Source of the DNA: Rhizobium freirei PRF 81
GTDB taxonomy: Bacteria > Pseudomonadota > Alphaproteobacteria > Rhizobiales > Rhizobiaceae
DNA: 64,000 nucleotides
Assembly (NCBI RefSeq): GCF_000359745.1
Contig: NZ_AQHN01000054.1
Span: 143,288-207,287 of the forward strand
Direction of reading: 5' to 3'
Below the pieces are notes generated by a model. That model saw nothing but the letters and a program-made list of their open reading frames with translations. It did not search any database and was not told where the DNA came from. Positions 1 through 8,375 of this stretch are shown one piece after another (position 1 is the first letter of the stretch; each line of letters starts with the position of its first letter). Made by a program: the position numbers and the translations under genes.

Positions 1-552
1 CAGGTGGCGCTGACCGATATTACCGCCCGAAAGAAGGCCGAAGCCTATCTCGAATATCTCGGCAAGCACGATGTCCTGACTAGGCTCTATAATCGCGCCT
101 TCTACATGGATGAGATCAACAGGCTGGAACGCAAATCCCTGCGGCCGGTTTCGGCCATCATCATCGATCTCAACGGCCTGAAGGAGGCCAACGACGAGAG
201 CGGGCACGATGCCGGCGACTCCCTGCTGCGACGCATGGGAGAGGTGCTGAACAGCGTCGTGTCCCAGCCAAATCATGCCGCCCGGATCGGTGGCGACGAG
301 TTTGCCGTCCTCATGCCCCGGGCGGATGAAATCGCCGCCGCCGCCATGGTCGACACCATCAACGAACTGCTGAAGATCAACAATCAGTTCTATTCCAGCT
401 CCCCGCTGAGCGTTGCGATCGGCGTTGCGACAAGTCAGCAGGGAGAAACCATCGAAGCCATGGTCAAGCGGGCGGATCTTGGAATGTATGAGCACAAGAA
501 AGCGCATTATGCCGCCAGCGTCGGCGCGCTTCACGCAAGGCATCGTGTCTGA
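1..552 (+). CDS. PAS-linked GGDEF diguanylate cyclase, C-terminal part (5' truncated by window)
   Basis: The reading frame is open from the first base, so the gene starts upstream. The first visible residues (DITARKKAE) are the typical end of a PAS/PAC domain, followed by the linker and HDVLTRLYNR that open a GGDEF domain. The metal and substrate segment IIIDLNGLKEAND is intact and the active loop reads RIGGDEF at about residue 95-100 of the visible part, so the enzyme should make cyclic di-GMP from two GTP. The RxxD product-inhibition site normally found five residues before GGDEF is absent (SQPN lies there). No EAL domain follows, because the protein stops about 80 residues after GGDEF. The input signal cannot be told from this fragment. 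Confidence 0.85.
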   Translation, partial: QVALTDITARKKAEAYLEYLGKHDVLTRLYNRAFYMDEINRLERKSLRPVSAIIIDLNGLKEANDESGHDAGDSLLRRMGEVLNSVVSQPNHAARIGGDEFAVLMPRADEIAAAAMVDTINELLKINNQFYSSSPLSVAIGVATSQQGETIEAMVKRADLGMYEHKKAHYAASVGALHARHRV

Positions 553-673
553 CGGCAGAGCCCTATATTTCTGTCGCTACGGCTGACTGAACAACCCATC
601 CCGGAGCGTATGCCAAGCGGGAACAAAAGCTGCGGCTTCTCATTTGGCCTCCCGGAAAAGATGGAGTTTTGAA

Positions 674-1483
674 ATGGAAGATCAAGCGACCAACGTCGTC
701 GTCGCCACTCGAACCGCACTGGATCAGGCCTCCACACTTGCGGTTCACTATGGCTTTACTATCCTCGGCGCGATCATTCTCTTGATCGGCGGCTGGATCC
801 TCGCCAGCATCGTCAGCCGCTCGGCCTATCGCGTCATCTCGCGCATCCGTGGCATCGACGAAACACTGGCAAGTTTCTTTCAGAATGTCTTGCATTACAG
901 CTTGCTTATCCTGGTATTCATTACCGTGCTTGGGCAGTTCGGCGTCCAGACAGCCTCCATCATCGCTGCTTTCGGCGCTGCCGGCCTCGCAATCGGCCTG
1001 GCGCTCCAGAAAACGCTTCAGAATATTGCCGCCGGTATCATGCTGTTGATATTGCGGCCGTTTCAGGTCGGCGAATATATCGAAACGACCAATGCTGAAG
1101 GCTTCATCAAGGAGATTGGGCTCTTTGCAACGGAGATGAGGACGGCGGACGGCCTCTATCTCATGGCGCCGAACTCCACGCTTTGGAACACGCCTATCCT
1201 CAATCACAGTCGCGAGCCCGATCGACGGCAGGAACTTTCGATTACCATCGGCAGCAGTGCCGACCTGGAGCTTGCACGCAAGACCATTTTCGACGTGATC
1301 AAAGCCGATCAGCGCGTCAAAAGTGACCCGGCGCCCGTCGTCTATCCGGACGATCTCTCAGCCGACCAGGCCGTGCTGAAGATCGAATATTGGACGGCAA
1401 CTTCGTCGTGGACGGCAACCCGTCGTGACGTCATCTCAAAGCTGTTGACCCAGCTTGCCGAGGCCAATATCCCGATGAAGTAA
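674..1483 (+). CDS. Small-conductance mechanosensitive ion channel (MscS family), 269 aa
   Basis: This is a compact MscS channel that would sit in the inner membrane and open under membrane tension during osmotic down-shock. Three hydrophobic segments are visible. The third is the alanine/glycine-rich pore helix (AAFGAAGLAIGLALQKTL) that continues into the conserved LRPFQVGEYI start of the beta domain. The soluble domain with VYPDDLSADQ follows, and no extra N-terminal domain is present. The ATG at 674 is preferred because GGAG lies about 8 bases upstream. A TTG 30 bases earlier has no such site. It is probably a single-gene unit, with 120 non-coding bases before it. Confidence 0.85.
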   Translation: MEDQATNVVVATRTALDQASTLAVHYGFTILGAIILLIGGWILASIVSRSAYRVISRIRGIDETLASFFQNVLHYSLLILVFITVLGQFGVQTASIIAAFGAAGLAIGLALQKTLQNIAAGIMLLILRPFQVGEYIETTNAEGFIKEIGLFATEMRTADGLYLMAPNSTLWNTPILNHSREPDRRQELSITIGSSADLELARKTIFDVIKADQRVKSDPAPVVYPDDLSADQAVLKIEYWTATSSWTATRRDVISKLLTQLAEANIPMK

Positions 1484-1667
1484 CGGCCGCACCGACGGGT
1501 TCATGCTGACAGTCGTTTGAACCTCAATGAGGCGCACGTCCCACTCTACCATCCGACACGCAGATTGCCGCTGGCAGATACGGATGTCCCGTTCCAGGGA
1601 ACGGCAACCGTCACGATCTGCGTTGCCGTGATTAGGGTCGGTTCGTTACTTGCGCCCTATCGTCCTG

Positions 1668-2759
1668 TCACTCCACTCGAAGCCCGGCCTTTTTCAGTAG
1701 CGGGAGCACCCGATCGCAGAAATAGGGGAGCTCCTGCGTGTAGTTGACGAACGACAAGGCGATGCCGGCATAGCCTTGTTCGGCGATCGCGATCATCTCG
1801 TCCGCGATCCGCCGAGGCGTACCGATCAATGGGTAGCTTCCCGCCCCGCCCGCAAAGCGCTGCCGATAGCGGTCATAGGCGTCGCGATCATGGGACTGCG
1901 AAAATTCCTTCTTGCCGGCCATGTGCTGGTCGACGGCAGCGTGATCGGCCATGGTGACGGCATAGCGGGTGTAGTAATCCTCCGCCTCCGCCTGCGTTTC
2001 ACGGCAGACGACGTGGCATACGGTATAGGCTCCCACCTGCCTTCCGTTCCGTTCCGCCCGCTCGCCGATATCGGCGACGTGCTTTCCGGCCTCGGCGATC
2101 TCGGTAAAGGTCGTGAAGAGGTAGTCGCAATGGCCGGCGGCAAAATCGCGGCCGGGACCGCCGAATGCCGCATTCATGGTCACAGGGCGCGGCGCCTGCA
2201 GGCTGGCCGGCCGGCTGACGGCTTCCTTCAAATTGTAGTAGGTTCCGGCATAATCGAGCGGCTCATCGGAAGCATAGAGCCTTTCGACGATCTCGAGCCA
2301 TTCCGCCGCCTGGTCATAGCCCTTCTCGACCAGCGGCACGCCGAACATGCCGAATTCCTTGGGGTTCCAGCCGCAAACGATATTGAGCCCTGCCCGTCCC
2401 TGGCTGATGTGATCGACCGTGGCGAGCGACTTGGCCGCATAAAGCGGATGGACGAGCGGCACATGCACCGTCATGAACAGACCGATGCGGTCGGTCGCCG
2501 CCGAAAGAGCTGCGGCCCAGGTGAAGGTCTCGAACGACCATTCGCGCACCCGGTTCTTGCCGCCGAAGCCGCGCCAGCGGGCGATCGGCAGGAAGAATTC
2601 GAGACCCGCACGGTCGGCGATCTGTGCCGCCGTCAGATTGTCCTGCCAGCCGGCCGTCCAGCGCTCCGGCACGTCGGTAATCGCCAACCCACCATCCGCA
2701 TTGGCGGAGAAAACGCCGAGCTTCAGCCGGTTCGGTCCCTTCAGCGGATGCGTCTTCAT
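1668..2759 (-). CDS. LLM-class flavin-dependent monooxygenase (SsuD/RutA-like), 363 aa
   Basis: This is a luciferase-like TIM-barrel monooxygenase that should use FMNH2 supplied by a separate reductase. Family hallmarks are FFLPIARWRGFGG near the N-terminus, HPLYAAKSLATVDHISQGRAGLNIVCGWNPKEFGMFG in the middle and a late IGTPRRIADEM segment. Length and motifs resemble RutA, alkanesulfonate and related monooxygenases, but I cannot name the substrate. The start at 2759 is set by GGGGAGGAG nine bases upstream, and the frame remains open 33 bases further. It runs alone, convergent with mscS. It may belong with the organosulfur genes found later in the window, although it is 29 kb away from them. 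Confidence 0.8.
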   Translation of the reverse strand: MKTHPLKGPNRLKLGVFSANADGGLAITDVPERWTAGWQDNLTAAQIADRAGLEFFLPIARWRGFGGKNRVREWSFETFTWAAALSAATDRIGLFMTVHVPLVHPLYAAKSLATVDHISQGRAGLNIVCGWNPKEFGMFGVPLVEKGYDQAAEWLEIVERLYASDEPLDYAGTYYNLKEAVSRPASLQAPRPVTMNAAFGGPGRDFAAGHCDYLFTTFTEIAEAGKHVADIGERAERNGRQVGAYTVCHVVCRETQAEAEDYYTRYAVTMADHAAVDQHMAGKKEFSQSHDRDAYDRYRQRFAGGAGSYPLIGTPRRIADEMIAIAEQGYAGIALSFVNYTQELPYFCDRVLPLLKKAGLRVE

Positions 2760-2871
2760 GATGGCTTGCTCCTCCCCGAGTTCACCTTGCACCTGTCCCG
2801 CACCGGAGATGCAGCAACGCGATAGAGCAATGTGTGACGCTCGCGAGAAAGAATTTCAAGCTTAAAATTTA

Positions 2872-3795
2872 TCAATCGACATCGGTCGCTGCATGCGATT
2901 GAGGCGTAACCTCTTTCAGAAGCCAGTTTTGGAACAATGTCGCTGTCTCGTTCGTCTGCTTCTTTTCCGGCATGACGACGTAATAGCTGTTCTCGGTCGG
3001 CATCGGCAGATCGAATAGCGGCAGAAGAGTGCCCGATCTCAGCTCATCTTCGATCAGATAGGTCGGCAGAAGCGCGACGCCGAGCCCGGCAATGGCTGCA
3101 GCGATGATCATGGAGAACTGGTCGAAGCGCGCGCCAGGGTAAGCATTCTCGCTTGGCAGGTCCTGCAAATCGAACCACTGCGCCCAGAGCTTCGGACGGG
3201 TCGTCAGATGAAGCAGCGGCGCATCGGCCAGCTCTTCCGGCAAGCGTAGATCCAGCCGCGCGGCAAGCGCCCGGCTGGCAACAGGCAGGACTGTCTCGCT
3301 GCAGAGAAAGGTCGCGACAGCACCGGCCCAGGCCGGCAGGCCGTAGTGAATGGCCAGATCGAAATTATCCTCGTCGAAATTGAAAGGCTTGGAGCGGGAT
3401 TCGACGGTAACGGCGACGTCGCAGTGTTCTTCGAGAAACCTGCCGAGGCGTGGCACCAGCCAGCGCGTACCGAAGGTCGGCAGGGTCGCCACTTTCAGCG
3501 ACAGCTTCATCTGGCCCGCCGCTACGGCGCCGATCATCAGCCGCTCCGAACGCAGCAGCAGATCCTTGACCTCCGGCAGCAGGCGAAGGCCGGCTTCGGA
3601 AAGCACGACGCGCTGCCTCACGCGTTCGAAAAGCTTCAGTCCGGTCTGCTGCTCCAGATCGCTGATCTGACGGCTGACGGCACTTTGCGTCAGGTTGAGT
3701 TCCTCGGCGGCGCGCGAGAAATTCTGATGGCGCGCGGCGCATTCGAACGCCTGCAGATTGACAATGTCGGGGATGAGGCGTCGACGCATAGTCAT
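2872..3795 (-). CDS. LysR-type regulator (GcvA-like), 307 aa, divergent from hglS
   Basis: The N-terminal winged helix-turn-helix is clear: FECAARHQNFSRAAEELNLTQSAVSRQISDLEQQTG at about residues 15-50. A LysR effector-binding domain follows (VATLPTFGTRWLVPRLGRF, then GLGVALLPTYLIEDEL), and the length is normal for the family. It is transcribed away from hglS with about 100 bases between the start codons, the usual LysR arrangement. It is therefore probably the activator of the hglS-aldehyde dehydrogenase-aminotransferase operon. The inducer is not known; 2-oxoadipate, 2-aminoadipate or lysine are reasonable candidates by context only. Confidence 0.85.
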   Translation of the reverse strand: MTMRRRLIPDIVNLQAFECAARHQNFSRAAEELNLTQSAVSRQISDLEQQTGLKLFERVRQRVVLSEAGLRLLPEVKDLLLRSERLMIGAVAAGQMKLSLKVATLPTFGTRWLVPRLGRFLEEHCDVAVTVESRSKPFNFDEDNFDLAIHYGLPAWAGAVATFLCSETVLPVASRALAARLDLRLPEELADAPLLHLTTRPKLWAQWFDLQDLPSENAYPGARFDQFSMIIAAAIAGLGVALLPTYLIEDELRSGTLLPLFDLPMPTENSYYVVMPEKKQTNETATLFQNWLLKEVTPQSHAATDVD

Positions 3796-3898
3796 TCCAT
3801 TTCAGCATCAAGTTAGGATTTTCTCTCACAAGACCTGCGCGTCAGCAAGATATATTCTGCATTATAGGAATGATGTAACCTTTCAGGAAGAGATTACC
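3796..3898. promoter_or_regulatory. Divergent control region, LysR regulator / hglS
   Basis: This is a 103-base gap between divergent start codons, richer in A+T than its flanks (for example TATATTCTGCATTATAGG around 3850). By the usual LysR arrangement it should hold both promoters and the LysR operator. I do not see an unambiguous inverted repeat. The hglS ribosome site GGAAGAG lies just before its ATG at 3899. Confidence 0.45.
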
Positions 3899-5293
3899 AT
3901 GAAGTCCGATCACATCTCGACCAGCGATATACGCAGCGCCTTTTCGGCCGCTATGTCCGCCATGTACCGCGAAGAAGTACCCGCCTATGGCACGCTCATG
4001 GAGCTGGTCGGCCGCGTTAACGACGAGACGCTGGCCGCGCAGCCCACCTTGAAAGAGCGCCTGCAGGCGATCGACTATCTCGATCGCATCTCCGAGGAAC
4101 GGCATGGCGCAATCCGGCTCGGGACGGCAGCCGAACTTGCCATGATGGCGCGCGTCTTCGCCGTCATGGGCATGTATCCTGTCGGCTACTACGATCTCTC
4201 GACGGCAGGCGTGCCGGTGCACTCCACGGCGTTCCGCCCGATCGGCGATGCCGAGTTGAAGCGCAATCCCTTCCGCGTCTTCACCTCGCTGCTGCGCCTT
4301 GACCTGATCGCTGACGAGGAGCTGGGCGAGGCATCTGCGCAGATTCTCTCGAAGCGTCAGATTTTCACCACGGGCGCTATTGAGCTCACCGAGAAGGCCG
4401 AGCGCGATGGCGGCCTCGGCAAGGAGGATGCCCAGCGTTTCGTGAACGAAGTGCTCGAGACCTTCCGCTGGCACGATGAAGCCAATGTCGACGCCGCCAT
4501 GTATCACCGTCTGCATGATGCGCATCGCCTGATCGCCGATGTCGTGTCGTTCAAGGGGCCGCACATCAACCATCTGACGCCGCGCACGCTCGATATCGAC
4601 CAAGTGCAGTCGCTGATGCCCGAATACGGCATTGCACCCAAGGCCGTCGTCGAGGGCCCGCCGACGCGCGCCTGCCCAATCCTGCTGCGCCAAACCTCCT
4701 TCAAGGCGCTGGAAGAGCCTGTCTCCTTCTGCAATGCCGACGGCGCCTGGGAAACCGGGTCGCACACCGCACGCTTCGGCGAAATCGAACAGCGCGGCGT
4801 CGCTCTCACGCCCAAGGGTCGTGCGCTCTATGACACGCTGCTCGATAACTCGCGCAAGATCGTGCGTCCCGCGGCCGATGGGTCGAACGCCCGTGATTAT
4901 GAAGCCGCGCTCGCCCAGAGCTTCGCAGAATTCCCCGATGACTGGTCGACCATCCGCGCCGAGGGCCTGGGTTACTTCACCTATTCGCTGACGGCCAAAG
5001 GTAAGGCTGCCGCAACCATCCGCGGCAATATCGAAACACTGATCGATCAGGGTCTCGTTCAGTTCGATCCGATCGTGTACGAAGACTTCCTTCCCGTCAG
5101 CGCCGCCGGCATATTCCAATCCAACCTTGGCGACGGCGCCCAGCAGGAGTTTGTCGCAAGCCCGAACCAGAAGCGCTTCGAAACCGACCTTGGAATGAAG
5201 GTCCTGAACGAATTCGACCATTATGCCGGCATAGAGCAGGCATCGATCGACGCCTGCCTGCAGGCGCTGTCCAAACAAGACGCAGCCGAGTGA
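3899..5293 (+). CDS. hglS: 2-oxoadipate dioxygenase/decarboxylase HglS (DUF1338/YdcJ family), 464 aa
   Basis: The family converts 2-oxoadipate plus O2 to D-2-hydroxyglutarate and CO2 with a mononuclear iron, as shown for Pseudomonas putida HglS. Recognisable segments are SEERHGAIRLGT (His69), FKGPHINHLTPRTLDID (His222/His225) and ARFGEIEQRGVALTPKGR (Glu295). These sit close to the two histidines and one glutamate that bind metal in the characterised enzyme. The C-terminus has YEDFLPVSAAGIFQSNL. The frame is open 141 bases upstream of the chosen ATG, but GGAAGAG sits immediately before 3899 and family members start near here. It is first gene of an operon with the aldehyde dehydrogenase (60 bases downstream) and aminotransferase, which supports a place in lysine/2-aminoadipate breakdown. 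Confidence 0.9.
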   Translation: MKSDHISTSDIRSAFSAAMSAMYREEVPAYGTLMELVGRVNDETLAAQPTLKERLQAIDYLDRISEERHGAIRLGTAAELAMMARVFAVMGMYPVGYYDLSTAGVPVHSTAFRPIGDAELKRNPFRVFTSLLRLDLIADEELGEASAQILSKRQIFTTGAIELTEKAERDGGLGKEDAQRFVNEVLETFRWHDEANVDAAMYHRLHDAHRLIADVVSFKGPHINHLTPRTLDIDQVQSLMPEYGIAPKAVVEGPPTRACPILLRQTSFKALEEPVSFCNADGAWETGSHTARFGEIEQRGVALTPKGRALYDTLLDNSRKIVRPAADGSNARDYEAALAQSFAEFPDDWSTIRAEGLGYFTYSLTAKGKAAATIRGNIETLIDQGLVQFDPIVYEDFLPVSAAGIFQSNLGDGAQQEFVASPNQKRFETDLGMKVLNEFDHYAGIEQASIDACLQALSKQDAAE

Positions 5294-5353
5294 TGCGACG
5301 CGGCCAGGCGCGCCGCTCGCAGCTTCGACCAAAGACAAGTGGAGTTTGATAAG

Positions 5354-6886
5354 ATGAACATCGCAGCAAAGAATATCTCCGTCGCGGCCGAAGCGGCCGC
5401 CATCCTCGAAAAGCTCGGCGTCGACAAGGCGCTCTACACGCAGGGCGACATGCCTTCCTATTCTCCGGTCACCGGCGAGAAGATCGGCAGCCTCAAGACG
5501 GTTTCGGCGGCAGAAGCGGCTGAGCGGATCGAGAAGGCCCATGCGGCATACCGCGCCTGGCGTCTGGTGCCCGCTCCCAAGCGCGGCGAACTGGTTCGCC
5601 TGCTCGGCGAAGAGCTTCGCACTGCCAAGGACGACCTCGGCCGCCTCGTCTCGATCGAAGCCGGCAAGATCCGTTCCGAAGGCCTCGGCGAAGTCCAGGA
5701 AATGATCGACATCTGCGATTTCGCCGTCGGTCTCTCCCGCCAGCTCTACGGCCTGACGATCGCCACCGAACGTCCGGGCCATCGCATGATGGAAACCTGG
5801 CATCCGCTCGGCGTCGTCGGCATCATCTCCGCCTTCAACTTCCCGGTCGCCGTCTGGTCCTGGAATGCGGCACTGGCCCTGATCTGCGGCGATTCCATCG
5901 TCTGGAAGCCTTCTGAAAAGACGCCGCTGACGGCGCTTGCCTCGCAGGCAATTCTCGACCGTGCCCTTGCCCGCTTCGGCGATGCGCCGGAGGGTCTGTC
6001 GCAGCTGCTGATCGGCGACCGCGCTATCGGCGAAGTCCTGGTCGATCATCCGAAGGTGCCGCTCGTTTCGGCAACCGGCTCGACCCGCATGGGCCGCGAT
6101 GTCGGACCGCGGCTTGCCAAGCGCTTCGCACGCGCCATCCTCGAACTCGGCGGCAACAATGCCGGCATCGTCTGCCCGTCGGCCGATCTGGACATGGCAC
6201 TGCGCGCCATCGCTTTCGGCGCCATGGGCACAGCCGGCCAGCGCTGCACGACGCTGCGTCGCCTCTTCGTCCACAGAAACGTCTACGATCAGCTCGTGCC
6301 GCGCCTGAAGAAGGCCTACCAGAGCGTCTCTGTCGGCGATCCCCTGCAGTCTTCCGCGCTCGTCGGCCCGCTGATCGACAAGGCGGCATTCGACGGCATG
6401 CAGAAGGCGATTGCGGAAGCAAAGTCGCATGGCGGTACGGTAACCGGCGGCGAGCGCGTCGATGTCGGCCATGCCGATGGCTTCTACGTCAAGCCGGCGC
6501 TTGTAGAAATGTCGAAGCAGGCAGGCCCGGTCTTCGAAGAGACCTTCGCGCCCATACTCTACGTCATGCCCTATGACGATTTCGATGCTGTCCTTGAAGA
6601 CCACAATGCGGTAGCCGCTGGCCTGTCCTCGTCGATCTTCACCCGCGACATGCAGGAATCCGAACGTTTCCTCGCGGCTGATGGTTCCGATTGCGGCATC
6701 GCCAACGTCAATATCGGCACCTCAGGCGCTGAAATCGGCGGTGCATTCGGCGGCGAGAAGGAAACCGGCGGCGGCCGTGAATCCGGTTCGGACGCCTGGA
6801 GAGCCTACATGCGCCGGGCGACCAACACCGTCAACTACTCCAAGGCCCTGCCGCTGGCACAGGGCGTTTCCTTCGACATCGAGTAA
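5354..6886 (+). CDS. amaB: ALDH7-type L-2-aminoadipate-6-semialdehyde (piperideine-6-carboxylate) dehydrogenase, 510 aa
   Basis: This NAD-dependent aldehyde dehydrogenase belongs to the antiquitin/ALDH7 group, which oxidises 2-aminoadipate semialdehyde, in equilibrium with piperideine-6-carboxylate, to 2-aminoadipate. Visible hallmarks are ISAFNFPVAVWSWN, WKPSEKTPLTA, the general-base segment LELGGNNAGIV near residue 266 and the catalytic cysteine in AGQRCTTLRR at about residue 298. The C-terminus carries NIGTSGAEIGGAFGGEKETGGGRESGSDAW, which is characteristic of ALDH7. The start at 5354 has GGAG nine bases upstream; a GTG at 5339 overlaps that site and is less likely. It lies between hglS and the aminotransferase, directly upstream of the step that would consume its product. 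Confidence 0.9.
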   Translation: MNIAAKNISVAAEAAAILEKLGVDKALYTQGDMPSYSPVTGEKIGSLKTVSAAEAAERIEKAHAAYRAWRLVPAPKRGELVRLLGEELRTAKDDLGRLVSIEAGKIRSEGLGEVQEMIDICDFAVGLSRQLYGLTIATERPGHRMMETWHPLGVVGIISAFNFPVAVWSWNAALALICGDSIVWKPSEKTPLTALASQAILDRALARFGDAPEGLSQLLIGDRAIGEVLVDHPKVPLVSATGSTRMGRDVGPRLAKRFARAILELGGNNAGIVCPSADLDMALRAIAFGAMGTAGQRCTTLRRLFVHRNVYDQLVPRLKKAYQSVSVGDPLQSSALVGPLIDKAAFDGMQKAIAEAKSHGGTVTGGERVDVGHADGFYVKPALVEMSKQAGPVFEETFAPILYVMPYDDFDAVLEDHNAVAAGLSSSIFTRDMQESERFLAADGSDCGIANVNIGTSGAEIGGAFGGEKETGGGRESGSDAWRAYMRRATNTVNYSKALPLAQGVSFDIE

Positions 6887-6891
6887 TCTCC

Positions 6892-8127
6892 ATGACGATC
6901 GCTACCACCATCGAGGAAGCGGGCTTTCAGCCCGCTTCGCGCATCGCCTCCATCGGCGTGTCGACAATCCTGCAGATCGGCGCGCGCGCCAATGCGATGA
7001 AGCGCGAGGGCCTTCCCGTCATCATCCTGGGCGCCGGCGAACCGGATTTCGATACGCCTGATAACGTCAAGGAGGCAGCAAAGGCCGCCATCGACCGCGG
7101 AGAGACGAAGTACACGGCTCTTGACGGCTCGCCCGAACTCAAGAAGGCGATTGCCGGCAAATTCCTGCGCGAGAACGGCATCGACTACGCCGTCGACGAG
7201 ATTACGGTCGCAGCCGGTGCAAAGCAGATCCTGTTCAATGCCTTCATGGCATCGCTCAACCCGGGCGACGAGGTCATCATCCCGACGCCCTACTGGACGT
7301 CCTATTCCGACATCGTCGAGATCTGCGGCGGCGTACCCGTGCTGATCCCATGCGATGCTGCGGCCGGCTTCCGCCTCAAGGCGGATCAGCTCGAAAAGGC
7401 CATTACCCCGAAGACGCGCTGGCTATTGCTCAACTCGCCGTCGAACCCATCGGGTGCTGCCTATTCGCAGGCCGACTACCTGCCGCTGATCGAAGTCATG
7501 CTGCGGCATCCGCATGTCTGGCTGATGGTCGACGACATGTACGAGCACATTGTCTATGACGGCTTCCGTTTCACGACACCTGTCGCGATCGAGCCGCGCC
7601 TCAAGAGCCGGGCGCTGACCGTCAACGGCGTCTCCAAGGCCTATGCGATGACCGGCTGGCGCATCGGCTATGCAGGTGGTCCCAAGGCGCTGATCAAGGC
7701 CATGGCCGTCATTCAGAGCCAGGCGACATCCTGCCCATGCTCGGTTAGCCAGGCGGCCGCCATCGCAGCGTTGAATGGCCCGCAGGATTTCCTTCGGGAA
7801 CGCACGGCAAGCTTCCAGAAGCGTCGTGACCTTGTCGTTGGCCGCTTGAATGCCATCGAAGGCCTGGATTGCCTCGTGCCGGAAGGTGCCTTCTATACGT
7901 TCTCGGGCTGTGCAGGCGTTCTCGGCACGACGACACCATCGGGCAAGACCATCGCAACGGATGCGGACTTCTGCGCCTATCTGCTTGACGAAGCCCATGT
8001 CGCCGTCGTGCCAGGCTCGGCCTTCGGCTTGTCGCCGTACTTCCGCATTTCCTATGCGACATCGGAAACGGATCTCGTCGAAGCCCTTGATCGGATCGAA
8101 AGGGCCTGCGCGGCTCTCCGGCGCTAG
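6892..8127 (+). CDS. PLP-dependent class I/II aminotransferase, probable 2-aminoadipate transaminase, 411 aa
   Basis: This fold-type I aminotransferase of the aspartate aminotransferase family has the N-terminal GAGEPDFDTPDNVKEAA, the LNSPSNPSGAAYS loop, the VDDMYEHIVYDG segment and the PLP lysine in NGVSKAYAMTGWRIGYAGGP (about Lys249). The start codon is five bases after the stop of the aldehyde dehydrogenase, so the two genes are co-transcribed. Family members act on aspartate, aromatic or other amino acids, so sequence alone does not fix the substrate. The position between aminoadipate semialdehyde dehydrogenase and 2-oxoadipate dioxygenase makes 2-aminoadipate to 2-oxoadipate the natural assignment. 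Its stop codon lies inside a palindromic element at 8124-8176. Confidence 0.85.
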   Translation: MTIATTIEEAGFQPASRIASIGVSTILQIGARANAMKREGLPVIILGAGEPDFDTPDNVKEAAKAAIDRGETKYTALDGSPELKKAIAGKFLRENGIDYAVDEITVAAGAKQILFNAFMASLNPGDEVIIPTPYWTSYSDIVEICGGVPVLIPCDAAAGFRLKADQLEKAITPKTRWLLLNSPSNPSGAAYSQADYLPLIEVMLRHPHVWLMVDDMYEHIVYDGFRFTTPVAIEPRLKSRALTVNGVSKAYAMTGWRIGYAGGPKALIKAMAVIQSQATSCPCSVSQAAAIAALNGPQDFLRERTASFQKRRDLVVGRLNAIEGLDCLVPEGAFYTFSGCAGVLGTTTPSGKTIATDADFCAYLLDEAHVAVVPGSAFGLSPYFRISYATSETDLVEALDRIERACAALRR

Positions 8128-8176
8128 AGCCGGATGATTTCAGGTCGAAACGACCTAAAATCTGAATCCGCTCTAG
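8124..8176. repeat. Palindromic intergenic element 1 (CTAGAGC...GCTCTAG)
   Basis: This is an imperfect inverted repeat with outer arms CTAGAGC and GCTCTAG and a central AGGTCG-AAA-CGACCT hairpin. It overlaps the stop codon of the aminotransferase gene. It is the first of three different palindromes packed into the 248-base gap before the next gene. It resembles the short mosaic palindromes scattered in Rhizobiaceae genomes; membership in a named family was not checked. Confidence 0.65.
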
Positions 8177-8187
8177 AATCAAAGAAG

Positions 8188-8239
8188 TAGAGCATGATGT
8201 CGTCCGGAAACCGCCTGCACTTTTCGGCATCATGCTCTA
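8188..8239. repeat. Palindromic intergenic element 2 (TAGAGCATGATG...CATCATGCTCTA)
   Basis: Perfect 12-bp terminal arms, TAGAGCATGATG and CATCATGCTCTA, flank a 28-base centre that contains partly complementary GTCCGGAAA and TTTTCGG tracts. The AGAGCATGATG motif is, from memory, one of the commonest intergenic palindrome ends in Rhizobium and relatives. It would form a long stem in RNA. Confidence 0.7.
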
Positions 8240-8300
8240 TGGCAACTCCAGCAGGAGCGCAAATCCGCCATACGCCCGGAATTGCGTGAAAACAAAGAGA

Positions 8301-8342
8301 TAGAGCATTTCCGTAATTCTGTTTAAAAGCGGAAATGCTCTA
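8301..8342. repeat. Palindromic intergenic element 3 (TAGAGCATTTCCG...CGGAAATGCTCTA)
   Basis: Perfect 13-bp arms, TAGAGCATTTCCG and CGGAAATGCTCTA, lie around a 16-base loop. The element ends 34 bases before the start of the D-2-hydroxyglutarate dehydrogenase gene. It shares the TAGAGCAT edge with the preceding element but has a different interior. Confidence 0.7.
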
Positions 8343-8375
8343 CTCATCGAATAAAAAGCCGGAAGCCTTCACATC

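Noticed and set aside
1589..1604. CCGTTC / GAACGG hairpin between mscS and the LLM gene
   Set aside because: The six-base stem with no T run is too weak to call a terminator.
1517..1747. 76-residue plus-strand frame after mscS
   Set aside because: No ribosome site, and its second half overlaps the end of the LLM gene on the other strand.
1776..2825. 349-residue plus-strand frame opposite the first LLM gene
   Set aside because: The minus-strand frame carries the family motifs and a strong ribosome site. The plus-strand product is arginine-rich and unlike any protein.
3842..6604. A 920-residue open frame on the minus strand
   Set aside because: It lies opposite hglS and the ALDH7 gene, which have clear family motifs. 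High-GC genes often leave such long antisense frames, and its protein has no recognisable domain.
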